DNA of 64,000 nucleotides from Thermodesulfobacteriota bacterium (GTDB lineage Bacteria > Desulfobacterota > Thermodesulfobacteria > Thermodesulfobacteriales > Thermodesulfobacteriaceae): NCBI GenBank assembly GCA_030550555.1, contig JAUQPD010000035.1, forward strand, positions 32,576 to 96,575, in the 5' to 3' direction. The notes below the pieces were generated by a model. It saw only the letters and a program-made list of their open reading frames with translations. It did not search any database and was not told where the DNA came from. The translations under genes and the position numbers were made by a program. Shown piece after piece: positions 35,886-43,466 of this stretch. Positions within the stretch are counted from its first letter, which is position 1. Each line of letters starts with the position of its first letter.

Positions 35886-35928
35886 TATAAGAAATTTAAA
35901 ATTTCACATTTTTGGAGGTAGTTGGGGT

Positions 35929-36342
35929 ATGGAGTTTGGTCTTCTTGAGGACTATGCTGTTCGGATGGTTCTCTATCTTGCAAGGGATCCCCAAAAGGTA
36001 GCTTCAAGGTCAGAAATCGGCGAGGCAATGGATATTCCTCTTAGTGTGATTGCAAGGCTTGGTCAAACACTTGAAAAGGCGGGAATTGTTGAGATCCATC
36101 GGGGAAAGAAAGGTGGCTACAGACTAAGAAAATCTCCTGATCAAATAACTCTACTTGATGTGCTTGAGGGTTTTGTTGGAAAAATCTCCCTTAACAGATG
36201 TGTAGATAATCCTCGCCTATGTTCACGAAACAGGGTCTGTCCTGTACATGCAATCTGGAGGGATATCAATGAAAAGTTTAGAGATCTTCTCAGAGTTAAG
36301 TTCTCTGATATAGTTCGAATGGAGAAGGAGTTACAGAAATGA
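35929..36342 (+). CDS. Rrf2-family transcriptional regulator
   Basis: A protein of 137 residues: a winged helix (LLEDYAVRMVLYLAR...) and a C-terminal cysteine cluster with C-x7-C-x5-C (CVDNPRLCSRNRVC, about residues 83-96) that in IscR/NsrR/RirA-type members binds an iron-sulfur cluster. It probably senses Fe-S status, NO or redox. The start at 35929 has GGAGG (35914-35918). It overlaps the next gene by 4 bases (ATGA) and is divergent from argH. Confidence 0.9.
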   Translation: MEFGLLEDYAVRMVLYLARDPQKVASRSEIGEAMDIPLSVIARLGQTLEKAGIVEIHRGKKGGYRLRKSPDQITLLDVLEGFVGKISLNRCVDNPRLCSRNRVCPVHAIWRDINEKFRDLLRVKFSDIVRMEKELQK

Positions 36343-36965
36343 GACATTTTCTTTTTCTCAGACACGGAAAAGTTGCAGAGGAGTATCGAAAGGTCTTTTA
36401 TGGTCAGCTTGATGTGCCTCTCTCAGAGGAAGGGATTAGAGCATCGCAAGAAGTAGTTGAAAAGCTAAAAAAATATCCCTTTAAGGCTATTTATTCAAGT
36501 CCACTTGAGAGAGCCCTTTTTCCAGCAAGACTGCTCTCAGAAAAGACAGGCACTCCTCTTTACATAAGAGAGGAACTCAAGGAAATTCATTATGGAGAAT
36601 GGACTGGAAAGGCTCGGCATATCGTTATGGCTGATCCTCTCTTTTGGGCAAGACTCAAGGATGATACTCTTTCTCCACCTGGTGGCGAGTCCATACGGGC
36701 TCTCAAAGACAGGGCAAAAAAGTTTTGGGAACAAACCCTTATAAATTGTCCTGAAGGCCTCTATGTTATTTTTACTCATGGTGGATTTTTGAGAGCTCTC
36801 ATAAGTGAGCTCCTTCATCTTCCAAGTATCTTCTTTTTTGTTTTCGAAATCCTCCATCTCAAAGGACCGTTGATCTCTTACTTTGATGATGGAAATTTTG
36901 TCATTAGAGGGTTTAATTTTGATGTAGAGATTCTTGGGGATCTATTAACGGAGTCCTATTGGTAA
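36339..36965 (+). CDS. Histidine phosphatase superfamily protein (CobC/PGM-like)
   Basis: A 208-residue phosphatase. The catalytic RHG motif is at FLRHGK near the N-terminus; SSPLERA supplies the second Arg; GEWTG and FTHGGFLRAL supply Glu and the second His. The substrate is unknown: alpha-ribazole phosphate (cobalamin) or a sugar phosphate are options. It overlaps the Rrf2 gene by 4 bases. It converges on the TauE-like genes, with a strong terminator between. Confidence 0.82.
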   Translation: MRHFLFLRHGKVAEEYRKVFYGQLDVPLSEEGIRASQEVVEKLKKYPFKAIYSSPLERALFPARLLSEKTGTPLYIREELKEIHYGEWTGKARHIVMADPLFWARLKDDTLSPPGGESIRALKDRAKKFWEQTLINCPEGLYVIFTHGGFLRALISELLHLPSIFFFVFEILHLKGPLISYFDDGNFVIRGFNFDVEILGDLLTESYW

Positions 36966-36980
36966 TTTAGCAAATAAAAA

Positions 36981-36998
36981 CCCCCTCCCGGGAGGGGG
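36981..36998 (-). terminator. Rho-independent terminator for the TauE-type operon
   Basis: A perfect palindrome CCCCCTCCCGGGAGGGGG (9-bp arms). Read on the minus strand it is followed by a T-rich tail (TTTTTATTT), so it terminates the leftward permease transcript. On the plus strand no U-tract follows. Confidence 0.75.
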
Positions 36999-37033
36999 AG
37001 CGGGAGGGGGAACTGCAGGGAGGGGGAGGAGGG
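36990..37033 (+). other. G-quadruplex-capable G-rich tract
   Basis: The plus strand carries GGG-A-GGGGG-AGC-GGG-A-GGGGG (36990-37010), four G-runs with loops of 1, 3 and 1 bases, then more G-runs to 37033. This fits the canonical four-run quadruplex rule, in a genome that is not G-rich. It overlaps the terminator between convergent genes. Confidence 0.55.
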
Positions 37034-37050
37034 TGTGTGGTGAAGGTGCC

Positions 37051-37449
37051 CTATGGGAGCACACCAATTAGTTTAAGAGACAAGTAAGTGCAACCTATCA
37101 CCGCAACCCTCTTTACCCAAATAGGGCTAAGCCTCTTTGAAATCCTGGGAGCAATGAATCCAGCAGAAACAGCGCCAATTGCCATTATTGCAAAGAGGAG
37201 AAGGTCTGTCTGCCCAAAGAAATAGAATCTACTTGAAGCCATAAGAGTGTTAAAGAAAATAGCAAGGAGAGAACTTCCGACAACCACATATATTGGAAGT
37301 CCCATAATAACTGTCATCATTGGAACCACAAAGGGACCACCACCAAACCCACCAAGACTTGCAGCAACCGCTATGATAAAACCACCGATACAACCTATGA
37401 GCATATTTGCCTGAAAGGTTTCTCCCCAAAACTCTATGGTCATTCTCAT
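37051..37449 (-). CDS. TauE/SafE-type permease, C-terminal half protein
   Basis: A membrane protein of only 132 residues with about four hydrophobic segments. It carries the TauE/SafE internal repeat (LIGCIGGFIIAVAASLGGFGGGPFVVP, about residues 16-42) once, whereas a normal TauE exporter (about 250-270 residues) has it twice. The other copy is in the next gene upstream. The two probably assemble as a two-part transporter of sulfite or another sulfur oxyanion. The start has GGGGAGG at a good distance; the gap from the upstream gene is 15 bases. Confidence 0.78.
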   Translation of the reverse strand: MRMTIEFWGETFQANMLIGCIGGFIIAVAASLGGFGGGPFVVPMMTVIMGLPIYVVVGSSLLAIFFNTLMASSRFYFFGQTDLLLFAIMAIGAVSAGFIAPRISKRLSPIWVKRVAVIGCTYLSLKLIGVLP

Positions 37450-37464
37450 GATTTCACCTCCCCT

Positions 37465-38772
37465 TTAGGATTTTTGTTCCTTTGCAGCCTTAGCTGCAGC
37501 TGCTCTTCTCTTAAATTCCTCAAGAATAGCCTTCTCTTTCTTGGACTTTTCAATGTATCCAGGAGTTGTCTGCCAGAACATAAGGGCAGCAAGAATTAGA
37601 AGTACAATTCCAAAGACAAATTTGTACTCCTCAAGGGTTACGAATTGGTTTAGAAGGGGTCCGAAGAATCCACCAAGGGCCATGAAAATACCTACAGTAA
37701 TTCCAAGTTTCCAGCTGATAAAGCCAATCCTTGAGTAGTTGTATATTCCTGAAGCCTGGCTGAAGAGAACCGTAGGCATAACAGAACCAGCAACAACTCC
37801 ATGTGGAATCTTATAGATTAGGATGAGTAGTGGATTGAGAATAAAACCACCACCTGCTCCCATGAGAACTCCAAAGGTGCATACAGCAAGAGCAAGCGCA
37901 AGTGGTCCGAAGACATTTGTAGAAGTTCCTGCTACTGGAAAGTAAACTTTTGGGAAAGAAACGTCTACCGTAAAATTCACGGGATCACTCTTTACATCCT
38001 TGTTCACAACGGCAACTATAGTATAAGTCCTTGGTGGAGCATTATCAGGCAGTCTAAATGTGGCTTCAAAGGTTCCATCTTCATTAGTTGTAATCTTGGA
38101 AAGACTTGCTATTCTTGGAAGTTCTCTAAATCTTGTTTGGATAAGGCGTGCGGTTTCTCTACGCACCTCCCTTTTATCTGTAAGAGCGGGTTGAGGCTCT
38201 CCTCTCATTCCTATAATTGCCCTTGATACTGTAGTTTTCCAGACCTTGATCTCAGAGACAAGTTGGGGAGGAGTGATAAAGGCCATATCCGCATTTGACT
38301 CTCTGAGAAATTCACCTATTCTCCATCTCTTAGCAGCAAGGAACTTTGCATATACGTCCTTAACAGGCTTCTCTTCAATAGTTCCATTTTTATCAATCTT
38401 AGCTACATAGTCCTCATTAATCACAATGTGATAGAAGGCAGGAATCTCTCTTGAGAGATAGAACATAAAGTCCTTTCTATCTAAACGGGATACTTGCACC
38501 TTTGCATCAACCGCAGTAATCTCGATGAAGTTGACTTTCATACCAGGGGGAACTTGTCCAGTAATTCTGATAGTTTCTCCTCCCCGGTATGTCTGCTTAT
38601 CAACTTTTACCACCACTTTTGGTGCCCCTTCCTCCTTTTTCACCTCCCCAGCAGGAGAGGGAGCTTGCCCTTCCTGTTTCTGCTGAGAAAAGGAAGGGGT
38701 AAAGCTGAATAGCACCAAGAGAAAAACACTAAAAAAGACCAACAAACACTGTTTTAACTTTAACTTACCCAT
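37465..38772 (-). CDS. Signal peptide plus periplasmic domain fused to a TauE/SafE half-permease
   Basis: About 435 residues. A signal peptide or membrane anchor (about residues 5-28) is followed by a Pro/Glu-rich linker and a periplasmic portion with two beta-rich domains: VDKQTYRGGETIRITGQVPPGM and FEATFRLPDNAPPRTYTIVAVVN look like Ig-like strands. From about residue 290 a TauE-type repeat begins (LMGAGGGFILNPLLILIY) with four membrane helices. The C-terminus is a basic helix rich in Lys/Ala. The start at 38772 is preceded by GAGGTGAGG; an upstream in-frame Met at 38835 is less likely. Together with the next gene it makes a complete TauE-like transporter. The role of the periplasmic domain is unknown. 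Confidence 0.72.
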   Translation of the reverse strand: MGKLKLKQCLLVFFSVFLLVLFSFTPSFSQQKQEGQAPSPAGEVKKEEGAPKVVVKVDKQTYRGGETIRITGQVPPGMKVNFIEITAVDAKVQVSRLDRKDFMFYLSREIPAFYHIVINEDYVAKIDKNGTIEEKPVKDVYAKFLAAKRWRIGEFLRESNADMAFITPPQLVSEIKVWKTTVSRAIIGMRGEPQPALTDKREVRRETARLIQTRFRELPRIASLSKITTNEDGTFEATFRLPDNAPPRTYTIVAVVNKDVKSDPVNFTVDVSFPKVYFPVAGTSTNVFGPLALALAVCTFGVLMGAGGGFILNPLLILIYKIPHGVVAGSVMPTVLFSQASGIYNYSRIGFISWKLGITVGIFMALGGFFGPLLNQFVTLEEYKFVFGIVLLILAALMFWQTTPGYIEKSKKEKAILEEFKRRAAAAKAAKEQKS

Positions 38773-38876
38773 ACGCCTCACCTCCTCATTCTTTTTACCA
38801 ATAGTGGCATCAAATTGTATGCCAATATCTTGCATTCGATAAGTCCCATTCTGGGTAGATACTCCCTGGAATTGTT

Positions 38877-38924
38877 CTGTTCCTTTTGGAACAGATTGTC
38901 CCGAAACTGTGCCAAAAGGAACAG
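38877..38924. promoter_or_regulatory. Inverted-repeat operator upstream of the Mo-oxidoreductase
   Basis: CTGTTCCTTTTGGAACAG (38877-38894) is itself a 7-bp-arm palindrome. Its first 13 bases recur inverted as CCAAAAGGAACAG at 38912-38924. Half-site centres are about 30 bases apart, so two dimers could bind on one face of the helix. It lies 24-70 bases upstream of a sigma54-type promoter, where an enhancer-binding protein would act. Confidence 0.6.
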
Positions 38925-38947
38925 AAGGGGCAAACCTCTATCTCGTG

Positions 38948-38964
38948 TTGGTAATCTCTCTGCC
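38948..38964 (+). promoter_or_regulatory. Possible sigma54 (-24/-12) promoter for the Mo-oxidoreductase
   Basis: TTGGTAATCTCTCTGCC has the invariant GG (38950-38951) and GC (38962-38963) separated by 10 bases, as in sigma54 promoters. The rest of the consensus is a partial match. The gene starts 107 bases downstream. Confidence 0.5.
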
Positions 38965-39070
38965 TTCTATTTCACAATGGCCGTGGAGAGCGTTAGTTTG
39001 GGCATAAAAATTGTAAAAAACCATATTCAAGACAACCCCATTTTGGGGGCACTACACTAGGGAGGGATCT

Positions 39071-41152
39071 ATGGCAGAAAAGAGAGTTGTTTACAGTCTC
39101 TGTTGTATGTGCTCAGGAAGATGTCCCATTATGGTTGAAGTGGAGGATGGGGTTATCAGACATATTTGGGGAAATCCCCATGTATTTGGGGCAAAGAGTC
39201 TCTGTCCAAGGGGGGCAGCAGGGGTTGCTTTTGAATATGACAATGAGAGACCACAATATCCAATGATTCGCGATGGAGAGCGAGGATCTGGCAAGTGGAG
39301 ACGAGTTAGTTGGGATGAAGCTCTTGATTTTATAGCGGAGAAGTTAAAGAGGATTATTGAAACACATGGAGCAAAGGCTATAGCCCTTAGTGACAGGGGT
39401 GGCCCCCACACAGAACTTCATAAACTCTTTTTGAGAGCTGTTGGTTCTCCAAACTACTTTACTCATCACGCAACCTGCTCAAATAGTGCCCTTAATGCCC
39501 TTATGAGCATTGCAGGGTATGCTGGAGATACAGTAGGTTATGACTATAGAAACTGTAAATATCTCGTTGTCTTTGGAAGGAATCTGCTTGAAAGTTTAAT
39601 TACAGGTGAAGCACGAAATGTTATTGAGATGATCAACTCTGGTGGGAAACTTGTCTACATAGATGTTCGTTGGACCTATACAGCATCAAAGGCCTATAAA
39701 TTCTTTCTTATCAATCCAGGCACTGACTATGCATTAGCACTTGCATTGATAAATTATATCATAAATAATCAGCTTTATGATGTAGAGTTTGTAAACAAAC
39801 ATGTGGTAGGACTTGACTATTTGAGATCCTTTGTTCAGCCCTATAATCCGGAGTGGGCAGAGAAGGAGACAGGAATTCCAGCGGAGGAAATAAAAAAGAT
39901 AGCCATAGAGGCTTCAGAGGCAAAGCCTGCAGTAATCTTTCATCCAGGATGGATGACAGCCTGGAATGAACAGGACTTCTATCTAAGACGTGCAATTTAT
40001 GCTTTAAACGCTTTAATGGGAAGCTATGAGGCAAAGGGAGGAATCTTTGTTGCCAAAGGAGCAGGAGATGCAGGTTATAAGATAAAGCAACCTACTTCTC
40101 TTGCACCCAAGGTCACAGAGGAGAGATGTGATGGAGCAGGGACAAAGTATCCATGGATCAGAGCTCAGTGGGGACTTCTTCAGGTCCTTCCCGAAGTTAT
40201 TGAGACTGGGAAACCCTATCCGATTAAGGCCTACATTGCTATGAGGCATGATCCTCTTGCCAGCATGCCTGATCCTGATGTTTGGATTAGAGCTTTTGAG
40301 AAGCTTGATCTTCTTGTAGCTATTGATGTTAACTGGAGTTGGACATCCTGGTATGCGGATGTAATTTTGCCAGAGGCAACTTATCTTGAAAGAACTGACA
40401 ACGTCATCGTCAGAAGAGGTCTCAGACCGCAACTTGCCTTAAGACAAAAAGTAATTGAACCTCGTTTTGATGCAAGAAGTAGGTTTCAGATATTCAAGGC
40501 CCTTGCGGAAAGACTTGGTAAGGGAGAGTATTTCCCTTGGAAGGATGAAATTGAGATGGTCAATTGGCAATTAGAGGGGACGGGCTTTAAATTTGAAGAT
40601 TTTAGCAAGAAGGGGATAATAGATCTCACCAATGAGCCCATTTGGTATGATAGAAACAATCTCAAATTTGATACCCCCTCAGGAAAGATAGAATTTTATT
40701 CTGAAACCTTAGAAAAAGCGGGGATACCTTCCTTTGCACCCTATCATAGTCCAACAAAACCACCTGAGGGAAGCCTAAGGCTCATCTCAGGCAAGGTTGC
40801 TGTTCATACTCAAGGTAGGACCACAAGTAATAATCCGATCTTAAATGAACTTTGTCCGGAAAATCACCTATACATCCATCCCTCTTTTGCTAAGAAAATG
40901 GGTATTAAGGATGGTGACCTTGTGGAGATAAGTGCTGATGGGGTGGTGGAGCAAATTCGTGTTAGAGTTTCACCCTACGTTCATCCGGAGATAGCCTTTA
41001 TGCTTCATGGTTTTGGAGATGCAGTACAGGTTAGAACCCGCTCTTTCGGTAAAGGAGCAAATGATGTGAGATTGATGAAAGGGAAATTAAAGGTTGCTGT
41101 AGGTGGGAATTGTCCTCTTTTTGAGACCTTTGTTACTTTGAGAAAAATTTAG
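39071..41152 (+). CDS. Molybdopterin oxidoreductase (PhsA/PsrA-like), no Tat signal
   Basis: A 693-residue catalytic subunit of the DMSO-reductase superfamily. The N-terminal [4Fe-4S] site is C11-x2-C14-x3-C18-x26-C45 (with an extra Cys12). The Mo ligand is probably Cys136 in HHATCSNSA, as in thiosulfate/polysulfide reductases and Nap. The C-terminal molybdopterin-dinucleotide-binding domain begins near residue 570 (RLISGKVAVHTQGRTTSN...). Unlike PhsA/PsrA it has no twin-arginine leader, so it is probably cytoplasmic. It is followed after 14 bases by a ferredoxin subunit, but no NrfD/PsrC-type membrane anchor is present. The substrate is likely a sulfur compound by context (inference). The start has GGGAGG 6 bases upstream. 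Confidence 0.88.
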   Translation: MAEKRVVYSLCCMCSGRCPIMVEVEDGVIRHIWGNPHVFGAKSLCPRGAAGVAFEYDNERPQYPMIRDGERGSGKWRRVSWDEALDFIAEKLKRIIETHGAKAIALSDRGGPHTELHKLFLRAVGSPNYFTHHATCSNSALNALMSIAGYAGDTVGYDYRNCKYLVVFGRNLLESLITGEARNVIEMINSGGKLVYIDVRWTYTASKAYKFFLINPGTDYALALALINYIINNQLYDVEFVNKHVVGLDYLRSFVQPYNPEWAEKETGIPAEEIKKIAIEASEAKPAVIFHPGWMTAWNEQDFYLRRAIYALNALMGSYEAKGGIFVAKGAGDAGYKIKQPTSLAPKVTEERCDGAGTKYPWIRAQWGLLQVLPEVIETGKPYPIKAYIAMRHDPLASMPDPDVWIRAFEKLDLLVAIDVNWSWTSWYADVILPEATYLERTDNVIVRRGLRPQLALRQKVIEPRFDARSRFQIFKALAERLGKGEYFPWKDEIEMVNWQLEGTGFKFEDFSKKGIIDLTNEPIWYDRNNLKFDTPSGKIEFYSETLEKAGIPSFAPYHSPTKPPEGSLRLISGKVAVHTQGRTTSNNPILNELCPENHLYIHPSFAKKMGIKDGDLVEISADGVVEQIRVRVSPYVHPEIAFMLHGFGDAVQVRTRSFGKGANDVRLMKGKLKVAVGGNCPLFETFVTLRKI

Positions 41153-41166
41153 TAGGGGAGGCAAAA

Positions 41167-41685
41167 ATGAGTAAATATGTGATTACTCAGGATCAAAGGA
41201 GGTGTATAGGTTGTCTTGCTTGCATTGTGCACTGTAAGGTGGAGAATAATGTAGGTAAAGGCGCAAAATTCTGTGACATCCTTCCAGTAGGACCAAAGGA
41301 CATTAATGGGGTCCCAAGAATTCTTTTCGTATATATCAATTGTTTCCATTGCGAAGAGGCTTTTTGTATGAAGGCCTGCCCCACTGGGGCTATGACAAGA
41401 AGAAGTCAAGATGGGATTGTTTTCGTGAAAGATGAGTTGTGTATTGGTTGCAAATCCTGTATGAAAGCCTGTCCCTGGGGCATTCCTCAGTGGAATGAAG
41501 AAACAGGTAAAGTTTTTAAATGTCATCTCTGCAAGCATAGAATTGATAAAGGTGAAAAGCCTGCCTGCGTAGAGGGATGTACAACGTCCTGTTTAACATT
41601 TACAGTTCCAGAGGATGCAACTCATAAAGTCAGAAAGGACTATGCGGAAAGGATTGCAGAAAATCTAAGAGCAATGCTCTGGTAG
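41167..41685 (+). CDS. Four-cluster ferredoxin subunit (PhsB/PsrB/HycB-like)
   Basis: A 172-residue iron-sulfur electron-transfer subunit. Four cysteine groups are visible: CIGCLACIVHC, CFHCEEAFCMKACP, CIGCKSCMKACP and CHLCKHRIDKGEKPACVEGC, giving four [4Fe-4S] clusters as in PsrB/DmsB. It should pass electrons to or from the Mo-subunit upstream. It has no membrane segment or signal. A rho-independent terminator follows it. Confidence 0.9.
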   Translation: MSKYVITQDQRRCIGCLACIVHCKVENNVGKGAKFCDILPVGPKDINGVPRILFVYINCFHCEEAFCMKACPTGAMTRRSQDGIVFVKDELCIGCKSCMKACPWGIPQWNEETGKVFKCHLCKHRIDKGEKPACVEGCTTSCLTFTVPEDATHKVRKDYAERIAENLRAMLW

Positions 41686-41697
41686 TTAAACTTTAAC

Positions 41698-41730
41698 GGG
41701 GCCTCCTCTGTTTGAGGAGCCCTTTTCGTT
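41698..41730 (+). terminator. Terminator after the Mo-oxidoreductase/ferredoxin pair
   Basis: GGGC-C-TCCTC (41699 onward) pairs with GAGGAGCCC around a TGTTT loop with one bulged C, and TTTTCGTT follows. It separates this transcript from nuoB. Confidence 0.65.
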
Positions 41731-41761
41731 GTTTAAAAGAAAAAGTTCAAAGTTATATAAA
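41729..41761 (+). promoter_or_regulatory. Possible promoter of the nuo operon
   Basis: TTGTTT (41729-41734) and a run of TATA-like sequence (41754-41761) lie between the terminator and nuoB. The spacing (about 19 bases) is not ideal. The location makes an own promoter for nuo likely. Confidence 0.35.
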
Positions 41762-41785
41762 ATTATATTAAATGGAGAAAGGGTA

Positions 41786-42262
41786 ATGGAAATCCTCCTT
41801 GGGAAACTTGATGATCTAATAAACTGGGCGAGGGCCGGCTCTATCTGGCCTGTAACCTTTGGGCTTGCCTGATGTGCTATTGAAATGATGGCTGCAGGTG
41901 CAGCCAGAAATGATTTAGACAGATTTGGCATAATCTTCAGGGCTTCACCGCGTCAGGCTGACTGTCTGATTGTTGCAGGAACTCTTACTTATAAGATGGC
42001 TCCTGTTCTCCGAAGAGTCTATGATCAAATGAGTCATCCTCGTTGGGTTATTGCTATGGGTAGCTGTGCCTGCACTGGAGGAGTTTTTAGGACCTATGCA
42101 ACTGTTCAGGGGGTGGATCAGATTGTGCCTGTTGATGTATATGTCCCTGGATGTCCGCCAAGGCCTGAGGCTCTTATTGAGGGATTGTTAAATCTGCAGA
42201 AAAAAATCAGAGAAGAGAAAAAGAACTGGGGTCCCTATGTCAGAAAAGAGCTTAACTACTAA
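41786..42262 (+). CDS. nuoB: Complex I subunit NuoB with in-frame UGA (selenocysteine) at an N2 cluster ligand
   Basis: NuoB carries the terminal [4Fe-4S] cluster N2, which hands electrons to quinone. From ATG 41786 (GGAG at 41774-41777) the frame reads 28 codons, a TGA at 41870-41872, and then the rest of NuoB to 42262: 158 residues with Sec29. The family has tandem Cys here (FGLACCAIEMM). This gene reads FGLA-U-C30-AIEMM, so the UGA replaces the first of the pair (Cys63 in E. coli, Cys45 in Thermus Nqo6). The other ligands are present: C94 (GSCACTGG) and C123 ([10 protein letters not shown]), with family spacing. SPRQAD and [11 protein letters not shown] are standard. The hairpin at 41890-41905 looks like a SECIS, and tRNA-Sec is in this window. 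Calling a start at ATG 41885 would lose two ligands. A UGA mutation or sequence error is the alternative. Confidence 0.88.
41890..41905 (+). promoter_or_regulatory. SECIS-like hairpin in nuoB mRNA
   Basis: GGCUGC pairs perfectly with GCAGCC around the loop AGGU, and the flanking U41889-A41906 pair can extend the stem to 7 bp. It begins 17 nt after the UGA, and the loop begins 23 nt after it, within the range of bacterial SECIS elements. A G in the first two loop positions and the GU in the loop match what SelB recognises. From memory, the E. coli fdhF element contains a very similar UGCAGGU segment. The hairpin codes for the conserved MAAGAAR stretch. Confidence 0.72.
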
Positions 42263-43466
42263 GGAATATATCTATACGACTGAGGATCCCTTTTTCTCGC
42301 CTCTGACAATTCAAATGGGTCCTCAGCATCCCTCAACTCACGGTGTTCTAAAGTTAAATCTGGTCCTCGAAGGAGAGAAGATTATTGATCTCGAGCCAGA
42401 AATAGGATTTCTCCATCGAGGACTTGAAAAGCTTGCAGAAAGTATGAATTATGCTCAGGTCCTACCGCTTACCGATAGATTAGACTACATAAGCGCTATG
42501 AATAACAATACTGGCTATGCTTTAGTCGTGGAGAGACTCCTTGGAATTGAACCCCCTCCCAGAGGTAAATACTTAAGGACGATGGTCTGTGAACTTGCAA
42601 GAATTGCTAGTCACCTACTTTGGCTTGCAACTCATGCCCTGGATATCGGTGCTATGACAGTATTTCTCTATTGCTTTAGAGAGCGAGAGAAGATACTAGA
42701 CTTCTTTGAAATGATTTGTGGTGCAAGGCTTACAGTCAGTTATCCAAGAATAGGTGGAGTTAGGGTTGATGTAGAAGAGAAAGTCTTAGAAGAGATATAT
42801 AACTTTATTCCCTATATGTATGAAAAAATAGAGGAATATGAAGGGCTTCTTTCGCAGAACAGAATCTGGCTTGATAGAACTGTTGGGGTTGGAGTTATTT
42901 CAGCAGAGGAGGCAATAGCATATGGTCTTACCGGTCCTTCTCTTAGGGGTTCTGGCGTTGCCTATGATATAAGAAAACACTTTCCCTATGATGCTTATCC
43001 CGAATTAGACTTTGAAGTTCCTGTTGGGAAAAATGGCGATACCTATGATCGTTATTGGTGTAGGCTTCAGGAAATGCGTCAGTCTCTAAGGATAATAAAA
43101 CAGTGCATAGAGAAAATGCCTGATGGGCCAGTCTGTGCCGAAGTTTCCCCAGATCTCGATATGCAGGTCTTTAAGAGAGCCTTTAGAGCAGAAGCTTGGG
43201 GAGAAAAAACCTTTATTGCCTTTTTGAATGAAGGAGTTGAACTTGTCCCCAAAGGTGAGCTATATTCAGCAGTTGAGGGAGCCAAAGGAGAGCTAGGATT
43301 TTATCTGGTAAGTGACGGCTCTGGAAGACCCTATCGCCTCCACATAAGAGCACCCTCCTATGTACACATTTCTGCCTTGCCCAAACTTTCAAGGGGGCAC
43401 ATGGTTGCAGACCTAGTCGCCATAATAGGAACACTTGACATTGTAATGGGAGAGTGTGATAGATGA
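42237..43466 (+). CDS. nuoD: Complex I 49-kDa-type subunit NuoD
   Basis: The hydrogenase-like large subunit that forms the quinone pocket with NuoB. The 409-residue protein has [12 protein letters not shown] (quinone-binding His), [34 protein letters not shown], and a MGECDR C-terminus. It is not fused with NuoC, which is separate and further down. The start overlaps the nuoB 3' end by 26 bases, so its translation is probably coupled to passage through the nuoB UGA. A GGGG site lies inside nuoB. Confidence 0.95.
   Translation: MSEKSLTTKEYIYTTEDPFFSPLTIQMGPQHPSTHGVLKLNLVLEGEKIIDLEPEIGFLHRGLEKLAESMNYAQVLPLTDRLDYISAMNNNTGYALVVERLLGIEPPPRGKYLRTMVCELARIASHLLWLATHALDIGAMTVFLYCFREREKILDFFEMICGARLTVSYPRIGGVRVDVEEKVLEEIYNFIPYMYEKIEEYEGLLSQNRIWLDRTVGVGVISAEEAIAYGLTGPSLRGSGVAYDIRKHFPYDAYPELDFEVPVGKNGDTYDRYWCRLQEMRQSLRIIKQCIEKMPDGPVCAEVSPDLDMQVFKRAFRAEAWGEKTFIAFLNEGVELVPKGELYSAVEGAKGELGFYLVSDGSGRPYRLHIRAPSYVHISALPKLSRGHMVADLVAIIGTLDIVMGECDR

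Noticed and set aside
38830-38853. A sigma54 promoter on the minus strand for the TauE-type operon
   Set aside because: GC and CC elements near 38832-38847 are separated by 11 and not 10 bases, so the invariant spacing fails.
38990-39070. An upstream extension of the Mo-oxidoreductase with a Tat signal
   Set aside because: The frame upstream of the ATG has no twin-arginine motif or hydrophobic stretch, and the ATG at 39071 has a good ribosome site.
39071-41152. The Mo-oxidoreductase as a NuoG of this complex I
   Set aside because: It has a Mo-ligand Cys and the Psr/Phs-type N-terminal cluster but lacks the N-terminal [2Fe-2S] and further clusters of NuoG, and a terminator separates it from nuoB.
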